DNA of 19,649 bases from Planctomycetota bacterium (GTDB lineage: Bacteria > Planctomycetota > PUPC01 > DSUN01): contig DAOOIT010000088.1 in NCBI GenBank assembly GCA_035384565.1, positions 1 to 19,649 of the forward strand. Direction: 5' to 3'. Both the position numbers and the translations under genes were made by a program. Shown here piece after piece: positions 1-6,438 of this stretch (positions within the stretch are counted from its first letter, which is position 1; each line of letters opens with the position of its first letter). The notes beneath the pieces were generated by a model. The model was given only the letters and a program-made list of their open reading frames with translations, was not told the DNA's origin and did not search any database.

Positions 1-36
1 ACAGTCGAAGGAATCCTCGGAAACTTTGGCCCTGTT

Positions 37-75
37 CTAGCGTTGTAGTGCTAGGCCGCCAGACCCCTAAAGGGG
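37..75 (-). terminator. Possible terminator hairpins after the NHL protein gene
   Basis: Two small inverted repeats lie just past the TAA stop (77-79) of the leftmost gene. CCCC/GGGG (64-67 with 72-75) has a TAAA loop, and CTAGC/GCTAG (37-41 with 50-54) has an 8-nt loop. Neither has a clear T-tract on the minus strand, so intrinsic termination is only possible. The rest of 1-76 shows no gene. Confidence 0.3.
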
Positions 76-76
76 C

Positions 77-2722
77 TTACTGGATGTCGCAGGTCTCAGC
101 CGCTGTCGCGTCGAATCGCACGACCAGCACCCGGCGGTTGACGCTGTCCGACACGTAGAGCCGCCCATCCGCCTCTGCGTAGTCGCACTCGGTGGGCCAG
201 GCGAAGGCGATCTCGGGCTCCGGCACACGGCTCCCCGGGCCGGCGGAGTCGGCATTCCCGTACGCCCCGATGCGCGCCAGCCGGTTGCCGGCAGCGTCCA
301 CCATCTCCACCGACGAGTAGAAGGCGCTCGGCGCGTAGACCCGGCCGTAGGGGTCAGCGTCCAGTTGCGATTGCAGGCACTCGCAGCCGTCGTCGCCCGT
401 GAATCCGTCGAAGGAATGCGGGATGATCCCGATGCCCGGGTAGCGCCACTTAGCCCCCACCACCTTCACATCCCAGGCGAGGTAGCCCGACTTGTAGGAC
501 ACCGCATCGGCTGGGGCGTTGGGCAGCGCCAGGCTCTCGTCAATGAAGGGGGCCTTGGGGCTGAAGTTCCCGTAGATCCGGCCGCCCTCGGGACCGAACT
601 TGAAGATCGCCCCCAGGTGGAAGAGGTACGGGTTGGCGTACAGGTAGCTCCAGGGCGGTTGGCGGTCGGCCTTGCGGTAGTAGCTCCAGGCGAGAGCCGG
701 CACCGCCTTGGCGAAGTCGGCTGGGATGGGCTCCGCGGCGGGCTTGAGGTTCATGCCCAGGTACACGTTGCCGCGGTTATCCACGCCGATGCCGGAGTCG
801 CCGCTGCCCGCCCCGTTGATCAGAGCGGCCTTCTTGAGCGTGCCGTCGGGCCCCCAGACGTCCACGGTGGCCACGCACGCATGGTCGGGCGAGCGGCGCA
901 CGTAGAGGTCGCCGTTGGGGGCGATGCAGTGGCCGCGCAGCCCCATGTCGGGGCCGTAGCCCCGGAACTTGACGGCCAGCTTGTTCGTGCCGGTGGCCGG
1001 GAACGGCAGCGGCTTGCCCTGCGGGTCCACGCGCACCAGGGCATTCGAGCCGTAGCCGCCCATCAGGTAGATGTTGCCCTCGCGGTCCACTGCGAGGTCG
1101 TTCCCTGGCAGGCGGAAGCGGCTGGCCTTGCCCGTCGTGAGGTCAATGAGCGCGTGCCCCGTCCCATGCTCGCCGACGATGACGCGCTTGCGCGGTGGGT
1201 CGGCGGCAAGGAAGCTGGGCCAGTGCAGCCCGCCCGCCTCCCCGACCGGCTCGCCGATGCTCAGTCTCGCGCCTTCGTCGGTGATCGGCACAAGGTCGTT
1301 GGGGCGGCCATAGCCTGTGTACAGCGACACCCACAGGCGGGGCGGGGTGGCCGAGGCGTCGAGGGCCATGAACTCGGCGGCGCGCTTCTTGACCTCGAAC
1401 TCCAGCCGCGCCAGCTCCCGCGGGGCCTCGCCCTTCCAGGGCGCGAGCTTGAGGATGCGGCTGGTGACGGGGTCGGCGTCCTTGGCCGTCATGAGGTCAT
1501 AGGAGCGCGCGCCCTTGCGGCAGAGGAGGTAGAGTTCGCCGCCCGGGCCCACCGCAATCTGCTCGGGCGAGGGCGCGGGGAACGCGCCCAGCCGCTTGCC
1601 GTCCTGCGAGTGCACCTTGACCCGGTTGTTCCCTCGGTCGCACACGTACAGTCGCCCCTCGGCGTCGAAGGCCAGGCCCTGGGGATCGTTGAACTCGTCG
1701 TCGCCGGCGCCCGGCTCCTTGCGCCCGAGCCAGGGCTCGCCAAGCTCCTGGTCGGTCCACCGGAGCCTGTAGACGCCGTGGTGCCGCTCGCCTTTCTCGA
1801 AGTAGGCCCGTCTCATGTCCTGCACGAGGTAGATCCACTGCCCGTCGGGGCTGACGGCCAGGCGGTCCATGCCGATGGCATAGCCTTCGCCGGCGCCGCC
1901 CAGGAAGCCGCGAGCCTTGCGGATCCGCGGCCCCACGAAGCCGGTCTTCTCGGGGGCGCCCCCGTCCGGATGGAAGGCGAGCAGGTGGCGCGCGGGGCCG
2001 TGGTTGCACATCGAGCCAATGGCGCTCGCCGCCAGCAGATAGCCGTCCGGGTGCCAGGCCATCGTCTGGCCGCGGATCCCGGCCACCAGCGGATAGAGGC
2101 TGTGGGCCTGCCCGTTGAAGACCAGCGGCTGGCGCCGGCCATCAATCTTCACGTGGCCCACGGGCTCGGTGCGCGCCTCGGCAGTGTTCGCCGCGTACGG
2201 CATGATGGTGCGCAGGTACTTGCCTCGACGGTCGAGCACGCGCAACTCCGCACGGCCGCGGAAGGGATCCGCCAGCAGGACGAAGAGTTCGCCGCTCGGG
2301 CTGGCCGTCAGCGCGCAGATCTCGCCGCTGAGGGTGTTGTCGTTCCTCCCGAGGATCCCGTCCAGCCTCGGCTGGAGGCCCAGGCGCACCCGCACCTTGA
2401 AGGGGCCGCCGGCCGCGGGCCTGCCGCCGTCGTCCTTCCCGTCCCACAACAGTTCCTGGGACAACGAGCCCGGCTTGAATGGCTCAGGCGCGTTCGCGCC
2501 CAGGAGGCCGGCAGCGAGGTGACGGGCCACGCCTCCCCCGCCATCCAGCACAGCCACCTCCGAGTCGGTCGGCGCGGAGACCGAGAAGGAGATTCTCACA
2601 CCCGCCCCGTCCCGGGCGGCGGTCGGTCTGGTCGCGAACCCGACCTCCCCCGCCGACGCCATCGCCAGGGCGAGAACTGACACGGCACCCGCCAGGCACG
2701 TCCACGAGATCACTCGACTCAT
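77..2722 (-). CDS. Secreted NHL-repeat beta-propeller protein with FlgD-like Ig domain
   Basis: An 881-residue protein that I assign to no named enzyme. Residues 1-24 form a signal peptide: MSRV start, hydrophobic core, ASA cleavage region. Residues about 30-115 look like a FlgD-type Ig domain, with the hallmark WDGKDDGGRP at 93-102. The rest carries repeated NHL-like blades, clearest at about 344-390 (NDPQGLAFDAEGRLYVCD, then GNNRVKV) and near the C-terminus (DGRLYVSDSVNRRVLVV). NHL propellers usually bind proteins or carbohydrates, or act as lyase-like enzymes; nothing here identifies a catalytic residue set. The export signal places it in the periplasm or outside. The ATG at 2722 is preceded by AGAGGAAG about 7 nt upstream and by a good promoter (2773-2801), so it is probably transcribed alone. 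It diverges from hisD across a repeat-filled spacer. The exported propeller call is firm; the ligand is unknown. Confidence 0.85.
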   Translation of the reverse strand: MSRVISWTCLAGAVSVLALAMASAGEVGFATRPTAARDGAGVRISFSVSAPTDSEVAVLDGGGGVARHLAAGLLGANAPEPFKPGSLSQELLWDGKDDGGRPAAGGPFKVRVRLGLQPRLDGILGRNDNTLSGEICALTASPSGELFVLLADPFRGRAELRVLDRRGKYLRTIMPYAANTAEARTEPVGHVKIDGRRQPLVFNGQAHSLYPLVAGIRGQTMAWHPDGYLLAASAIGSMCNHGPARHLLAFHPDGGAPEKTGFVGPRIRKARGFLGGAGEGYAIGMDRLAVSPDGQWIYLVQDMRRAYFEKGERHHGVYRLRWTDQELGEPWLGRKEPGAGDDEFNDPQGLAFDAEGRLYVCDRGNNRVKVHSQDGKRLGAFPAPSPEQIAVGPGGELYLLCRKGARSYDLMTAKDADPVTSRILKLAPWKGEAPRELARLEFEVKKRAAEFMALDASATPPRLWVSLYTGYGRPNDLVPITDEGARLSIGEPVGEAGGLHWPSFLAADPPRKRVIVGEHGTGHALIDLTTGKASRFRLPGNDLAVDREGNIYLMGGYGSNALVRVDPQGKPLPFPATGTNKLAVKFRGYGPDMGLRGHCIAPNGDLYVRRSPDHACVATVDVWGPDGTLKKAALINGAGSGDSGIGVDNRGNVYLGMNLKPAAEPIPADFAKAVPALAWSYYRKADRQPPWSYLYANPYLFHLGAIFKFGPEGGRIYGNFSPKAPFIDESLALPNAPADAVSYKSGYLAWDVKVVGAKWRYPGIGIIPHSFDGFTGDDGCECLQSQLDADPYGRVYAPSAFYSSVEMVDAAGNRLARIGAYGNADSAGPGSRVPEPEIAFAWPTECDYAEADGRLYVSDSVNRRVLVVRFDATAAETCDIQ

Positions 2723-2772
2723 CCGAGGGCTTCCTCTTCAGATTGGCACGCGGCACCGGGCTCCCGGGCCTG

Positions 2773-2801
2773 ATGGTACCCAGCGAGAACGAGAGTGTCA
2801 A
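2773..2801 (-). promoter_or_regulatory. Sigma70-type promoter for the NHL protein gene
   Basis: Read on the minus strand: a perfect -35 TTGACA (2796-2801), a 17-bp spacer and -10 TACCAT (2773-2778). Transcription would start near 2766, giving a leader of about 43 nt before the ATG at 2722. Confidence 0.7.
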
Positions 2802-2940
2802 GCACTGGCGTCACGACGTCCGCCGCCGTGGCCCGAGTCGCCGGATCGAGGACCGAAGGCGAGCGGAGGAGGCCGGCCCTATCTCGCCCTTTCGGGGCTG
2901 AACCCGTGAATCCTGCTGAACCCAGGGGGTTGCTTCCTTG

Positions 2941-3120
2941 TCCCTACGCTCCGCACCTCTTCCTCGTCCCTACGCTCCGCACCTCTTCCTCGTCCCTACG
3001 CTCCGCGTGGGGACGCGCTCTTGGCCGCTCTGCGGCCCTCTTCGCCTTCCTGAAAGAAGGGACGCCGGGGCGTCCACATCTCCGCCCCCACGCGGAGCGT
3101 AGGGGCGAGAAGAGGAAGGT
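2941..3120. repeat. Tandem 26-bp repeat fused to a large inverted-repeat element
   Basis: A 26-bp unit starting TCCCTACGCTCCGCACCTCT occurs at 2941-2966 and 2967-2992, and a third partial copy starts at 2993. The third copy runs into one arm of a perfect 19-bp inverted repeat (2994-3012 with 3086-3104); with mismatches the arms extend to about 2981-3012 and 3086-3120. Between the arms are three separate hairpins: GGCCGC/GCGGCC (3023-3037), CCTTC/GAAGG (3045-3060) and GACGCC/GGCGTC (3061-3074). The ORFs crossing this block exist on both strands and are low-complexity, so I call no gene. The rest of the 2723-3309 spacer holds two promoters, the hisD leader and minor hairpins at about 2888-2901 and 2918-2931. 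Confidence 0.8.
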
Positions 3121-3194
3121 GTGCGCCCCCACGCGAGGTCTTCAGGCTCCGGAGAGAACAACCCCGTCTGCAATTCCGGCCCACACCCCCTTTC

Positions 3195-3223
3195 TTGACC
3201 GCGCAGGGCGGCCCTGGTACAAT
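3195..3223 (+). promoter_or_regulatory. Sigma70-type promoter for hisD
   Basis: TTGACC (3195-3200), a 17-bp spacer, then TACAAT (3218-3223). Transcription would start near 3230, about 12 nt before the upstream ORF and about 80 nt before hisD. Confidence 0.75.
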
Positions 3224-3241
3224 GGCCGTTGTGAGGTGACC

Positions 3242-3313
3242 ATGCCCGGGACAGCCGCGGGGCAGGCATCTGTGCACAGAGCCTGCCCCATTCTGCCAAG
3301 GAGAGGCCCGTGA
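3242..3313 (+). CDS. Putative 23-residue leader peptide (uORF) of hisD
   Basis: ATG at 3242 with GAGG (3233-3236) 5 nt upstream opens a 23-codon frame beginning MPGTAAGQASVHRAC. Its TGA (3311-3313) overlaps the hisD GTG (3310-3312) as GTGA, the classic arrangement for translational coupling. It lies wholly inside the predicted leader and contains the hairpin at 3259-3289. One histidine codon (CAC, 3275-3277) sits at the tip of that hairpin. Unlike enteric hisL it has no run of His codons, so attenuation by the classic mechanism is unlikely. It may be a chance ORF; only the start signal, the overlap and the position support it. Confidence 0.4.
   Translation: MPGTAAGQASVHRACPILPRRGP
3259..3289 (+). 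promoter_or_regulatory. Strong hairpin in the hisD leader
   Basis: GGGGCAGGC (3259-3267) pairs with GCCTGCCCC (3281-3289). After one bulged A, the interior is a perfect 12-nt palindrome TCTGTGCACAGA (3269-3280). No T-run follows, so it is not a normal intrinsic terminator. It ends 9 nt before the hisD Shine-Dalgarno (AAGGAG, 3299-3304), which suits control of translation or mRNA stability. As DNA, the palindrome could also be an operator. Confidence 0.55.
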
Positions 3314-4599
3314 AGCCCGAACGCCTGAGAGACCTCTCGCCCGATCGCCGCACCGCCATCCTGAAGCGCTCGATGGAGGACGTCTCGGCCATCTTCGCCG
3401 ACATGCGGGCGATCTGCGTGGACATCGCCAAGCGCGGCGATGCCGTGATCCTGGAGCACTATGCGAAGTACAAGCAGGGCATCACGCCGGCCGACTTCGT
3501 CGTGACCCGCGACGAGATCGAGGCGGCCTACCGCAAGGTGAGCCCCGATATCGTCGCCAAGCTGCGGTTCGCAGCGGCGAACATCGAGAAGTTCCACCTC
3601 GCGCAGCGCGAGCGCGAAATGTGGAGCATCGAGATTGCCCCGGGCATCCTGGCGGGCCGCGTGGTGCGGCCGATGGAGATCGCCGGCTGCTACGTGCCGG
3701 GCGGCCGCGCGGCCTATCCGTCCAGCGTGCTCATGACCGTCATCCCCGCCAAAGCCGCGGGCGTGCCGCGCATCGTGGCCTGCACCCCGCCCGGCGAGGG
3801 CATGACGGCCAACGAGGTGAGCCTCGTGGCCGCCGACCTCTCGGGCGTGCAGCAGATGTTCAAGATCGGCGGCCCCTGGGCCGTGGGCGCCATGGCCTAC
3901 GGCACCGCCACCGTGCCCAAGGTCAGCAAGATCGTCGGACCCGGCAACCGCTACGTCACCGCCGCCAAGATGGCCGTCTTCGGCGAGGTGGACATTGATT
4001 CGCCCGCCGGCCCCAGCGAAATCCTCATCCTGGCCGACGACTCGGCCAACCCCCGTTGGATGGCCATTGACTTCATCTCGCAGGTCGAGCACGACCCAGA
4101 CGCGGCGGCGGCCCTCGTGACCCCCTCGGCCCGCTTCGCCCAGGCCGTGTGCGACGAGATCAACCGGGCGCTGGACACCGTGCCCCGCAAGGAGATCGTG
4201 GCCAAGGCCCTCGAAGACAACTCGGCCGTGCTCGTGGCCGACTCGATGGACGAGGCGATCGCGTTCACCAACGACTACGCGGCGGAGCACCTGGAGGTGG
4301 TGACCGCCGACCCGATCTCGCTCCTGCCCCGCATCCAGCACGCGGGCAGCATCTTCCTCGGCCCGTATGCGCCCGTGCCGGCGGGCGACTACGCCAGCGG
4401 CACCAACCACGTGCTGCCCACGGGCCAGTGCGCCAAGATGTTCAGCGGCCTGAGCATAGACGACTTCCTCAAGAAGCCCACCTTCCAGTACCTCACGCGC
4501 GAGGGCCTGGCGCACCTGCGCGATGCCGTCATCGCCCTGGCCGAGGCCGAGGGCCTGCCGGTGCACGCGCAGACCATCCGCGAGCGGTTCGAGGGATAG
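3310..4599 (+). CDS. hisD: Histidinol dehydrogenase
   Basis: A 429-residue full-length enzyme of the HisD family, which oxidises L-histidinol to L-histidine through histidinal in two NAD-dependent steps, the last reactions of histidine biosynthesis. The family signature is present (GPGNRYVTAAKMAVFG, then DSPAGPSE). The expected zinc ligands are visible as Q258 and H261 (SQVEHD), D360 (GDYASG) and H419 (LPVHA), with the catalytic pair E326-H327 (AAEHLE). The GTG start is chosen because AAGGAG lies 6 nt upstream and the frame overlaps the uORF stop as GTGA. It has its own promoter (3195-3223). No other his gene is in the window, and the downstream neighbour is convergent, so it is probably monocistronic. 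HisD homologues acting on other alcohols (for example sulfopropanediol dehydrogenase) exist, but the intact active site and length favour HisD. Confidence 0.95.
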   Translation: MKPERLRDLSPDRRTAILKRSMEDVSAIFADMRAICVDIAKRGDAVILEHYAKYKQGITPADFVVTRDEIEAAYRKVSPDIVAKLRFAAANIEKFHLAQREREMWSIEIAPGILAGRVVRPMEIAGCYVPGGRAAYPSSVLMTVIPAKAAGVPRIVACTPPGEGMTANEVSLVAADLSGVQQMFKIGGPWAVGAMAYGTATVPKVSKIVGPGNRYVTAAKMAVFGEVDIDSPAGPSEILILADDSANPRWMAIDFISQVEHDPDAAAALVTPSARFAQAVCDEINRALDTVPRKEIVAKALEDNSAVLVADSMDEAIAFTNDYAAEHLEVVTADPISLLPRIQHAGSIFLGPYAPVPAGDYASGTNHVLPTGQCAKMFSGLSIDDFLKKPTFQYLTREGLAHLRDAVIALAEAEGLPVHAQTIRERFEG

Positions 4600-4604
4600 G
4601 TCTT

Positions 4605-4619
4605 CGGGCGCTCAGCCCG
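4605..4619. terminator. Small hairpin shared by the convergent stops
   Basis: CGGGC (4605-4609) and GCCCG (4615-4619) flank a 5-nt loop in the 12-bp gap between hisD and the convergent glycosyltransferase, overlapping the latter's TGA. It could serve both directions, but the stem is only 5 bp and there is no T-tract. Confidence 0.25.
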
Positions 4620-6264
4620 GCGGGGCGCCGGCGTGGCCCTTCTTCGGCCTCAGGCGCATGGCTACCACCACGTCGCCGCCCACCTGGCAGCGGCGCTCGA
4701 TAGTCGCCTCGAACTCGCCCAGGGCGGCCAGCACCCGGTCCGGCTCGCCCTCCACGAGCACCAGGCCGTTGGGCTGGCGGCGCAGGTAGGCGTGGACGTC
4801 CTCCGCCGAGGCCAGCGTCACGATCGGCACCCGCCCGTAGAACGACAGGGCCGATGCCTCCTTGAGCGCCCCGCCGTCGAGCTGGATCGTCGCCACCACC
4901 TCCCCTGCCTCCTGGCGGGTCTCCTGATCGAGCCAGGCGCCGTCGGCCTTGGCCGACAGCGGGTCGTCCATCAGCGGCAGCGCCCAGGCGAGAGCGACCA
5001 GGTACGTGAGGCCCATGCCCACGGCCACGGCGGCGAGGGCGGGCGCGGGCTGGCGCTTGCGCAGGCGCACAGCGGCGTATGCTCCAACCGCCGCCAACAT
5101 TGCGGCGGCCACCAGGCCGGGCGCCATCAGGTCGCGGTAGTCGCCCAAACGGGACCCCGCAAACGGCAGGACGCACAGCCCCGCGAGCCCCGCTGCCAGC
5201 ACGCCCGCCACGGTGGGCCACAGCACCAGCCGCCACGACAGACGCCGCTCACGCCAGGGGGCATCCAGCAGTCGGGTGATGGCGTACCCAATCAACACCG
5301 CGGCCATGGGATACAGCGGCAGAATGTAGACCTGCCGCTTCGAGCGTGAGATGGTGAAGAACACGAAGATGAGCGCGAACCACAGGAATGCAAGGCCGAG
5401 GGGCCGGTCGGCGTTTCGCCGCGCCTCACGCCACGCGGCCACGAGGCCCAACGGCAGGAACAGCGCCCACGGGGCGAGGCTGTCCCAGATGTTAATGAAG
5501 TAGTAGTAGGGCGGCCGCAGGTGCAAGTGGCCGGTGAGGAATCGGCCCACGTTCTGCTTGAAGATGAAGTAGAGCAGGTTCGACGCGCCGGCGGCCTGTG
5601 CATAGGCGACCGCCCATGCCACGAACAGGCAGGAGCCCGCCGCGGCCAGCGCCGTCACGCGGACGGCTCCCCGCCACTCGCGGCGGACCAGGTGGTCCAG
5701 GCCCAGCACCCCCGCCGGCAGCACGATGCCGGCAGGGCCTTTGACCAGCGACGCCACGCCCATCAGCAACGCGGTGCCCACCCAGCCGACCGCCCGGTCC
5801 CGCGCGCACGACGCCGTGCGCGCCAGGTCGTAGACGATGATCGCTGACCCGATAAGGAAGGCGAACGGCATGTCGAGGTGCATGTTCACGGCCTGCCACA
5901 CGAAGTAGTAGGCCGTGCCCAGCACGGCCACGGTCCAACAGGCCACGCGCGGCCCCAGGCGCCGCTGTGTCCACACGCCGGTCACAATGAGCAGGCCGAT
6001 GGCCGACAGCATGGTGGGCAGCCGCAGAACCCACTCGCTCTGGCCGCCCAAGACTCCCGCCGCCGAGGTGAGCCAGAAGAACAGCGGCGGATAGTCGGGG
6101 AACTCGCGCCCGTAGAGGAACAGCCGCAGGGCATCGCCCGAGGCGATCATGTGCTGCGTGATCTGCGCCATGTCGGGCTCGTCGGGGTACCAGAAGTCAC
6201 GCTGAATCCCGCCCACCAGGTAGAGTGCCGACAGCCCGGCAACCAGCAGCCACCATCGGGTCAT
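4612..6264 (-). CDS. ArnT-like (GT83/PMT family) membrane glycosyltransferase
   Basis: A 550-residue polytopic membrane protein of the dolichyl-/undecaprenyl-phosphate-sugar transferase type (GT-C fold). After TM1 (about 5-20) comes the first periplasmic loop, with the acidic catalytic-type motif YPDEPD (D28, E29) and DYPPLFFWL (57-65), both typical of ArnT/PMT relatives. Many further hydrophobic helices follow, then a soluble C-terminal tail of about 100 residues. Members transfer a sugar from a polyprenyl-phosphate carrier to lipid A, proteins or other glycans; the acceptor cannot be read from the sequence. A longer frame begins with GTG at 6321, but that codon lies inside the promoter at 6312-6340, so the ATG at 6264 is chosen. 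The ribosome site is weak (AGAGAG about 6 nt upstream). It sits after the paralogue pair but has its own promoter and is separated by a strong hairpin. Confidence 0.85.
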   Translation of the reverse strand: MTRWWLLVAGLSALYLVGGIQRDFWYPDEPDMAQITQHMIASGDALRLFLYGREFPDYPPLFFWLTSAAGVLGGQSEWVLRLPTMLSAIGLLIVTGVWTQRRLGPRVACWTVAVLGTAYYFVWQAVNMHLDMPFAFLIGSAIIVYDLARTASCARDRAVGWVGTALLMGVASLVKGPAGIVLPAGVLGLDHLVRREWRGAVRVTALAAAGSCLFVAWAVAYAQAAGASNLLYFIFKQNVGRFLTGHLHLRPPYYYFINIWDSLAPWALFLPLGLVAAWREARRNADRPLGLAFLWFALIFVFFTISRSKRQVYILPLYPMAAVLIGYAITRLLDAPWRERRLSWRLVLWPTVAGVLAAGLAGLCVLPFAGSRLGDYRDLMAPGLVAAAMLAAVGAYAAVRLRKRQPAPALAAVAVGMGLTYLVALAWALPLMDDPLSAKADGAWLDQETRQEAGEVVATIQLDGGALKEASALSFYGRVPIVTLASAEDVHAYLRRQPNGLVLVEGEPDRVLAALGEFEATIERRCQVGGDVVVAMRLRPKKGHAGAPPG

Positions 6265-6311
6265 TCCGTGCTCTCTGCCAAGAAGGATGCGCGCACGCCT
6301 CAATTGCTCAG

Positions 6312-6340
6312 ATTGTATCACACGCCCGGCGCCCGGACAA
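6312..6340 (-). promoter_or_regulatory. Sigma70-type promoter for the GT83-like gene
   Basis: On the minus strand TTGTCC (6335-6340), a 17-bp spacer, then TACAAT (6312-6317). Transcription near 6305 leaves a leader of about 41 nt and rules out the GTG start at 6321. Confidence 0.65.
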
Positions 6341-6371
6341 GCGGGGGGCTGCCGGTGGCTCGCCTTGACGG

Positions 6372-6414
6372 AGAAGCCCCTGCCCGGGGCCGCATCCCCG
6401 AGTCAGGGGCTTCT
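6372..6414 (-). terminator. Strong hairpin after the 672-residue protein gene
   Basis: A perfect 11-bp inverted repeat, AGAAGCCCCTG (6372-6382) with CAGGGGCTTCT (6404-6414), encloses a second GC stem (CCCGGGG with CCCCGAG). It lies 24 bp past the stop of the gene ending at 6439 and upstream of the next gene's promoter. There is no clear T-tract, so it may act as a mRNA 3'-end stabiliser or a Rho-independent-like terminator. Confidence 0.55.
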
Positions 6415-6438
6415 GCCCGCTGCCCATAGGGCCTTCCG

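Noticed and set aside
365..2680. Long antisense ORF (771 codons) opposite the NHL protein gene
   Set aside because: A shadow of the high-GC third-position bias: Ala/Arg/His/Val-rich, no domain, no ribosome site, while the opposite strand encodes a clear signal peptide and NHL repeats.
2941..2992. CRISPR array
   Set aside because: The 26-bp units are directly adjacent with no spacers and there are no cas genes.
2795..3313. 172-codon ORF through the repeat region
   Set aside because: Its body is translated repeat sequence and starts upstream of the hisD promoter. Only the last 23 codons lie in the predicted mRNA, and these are listed separately as a tentative leader peptide.
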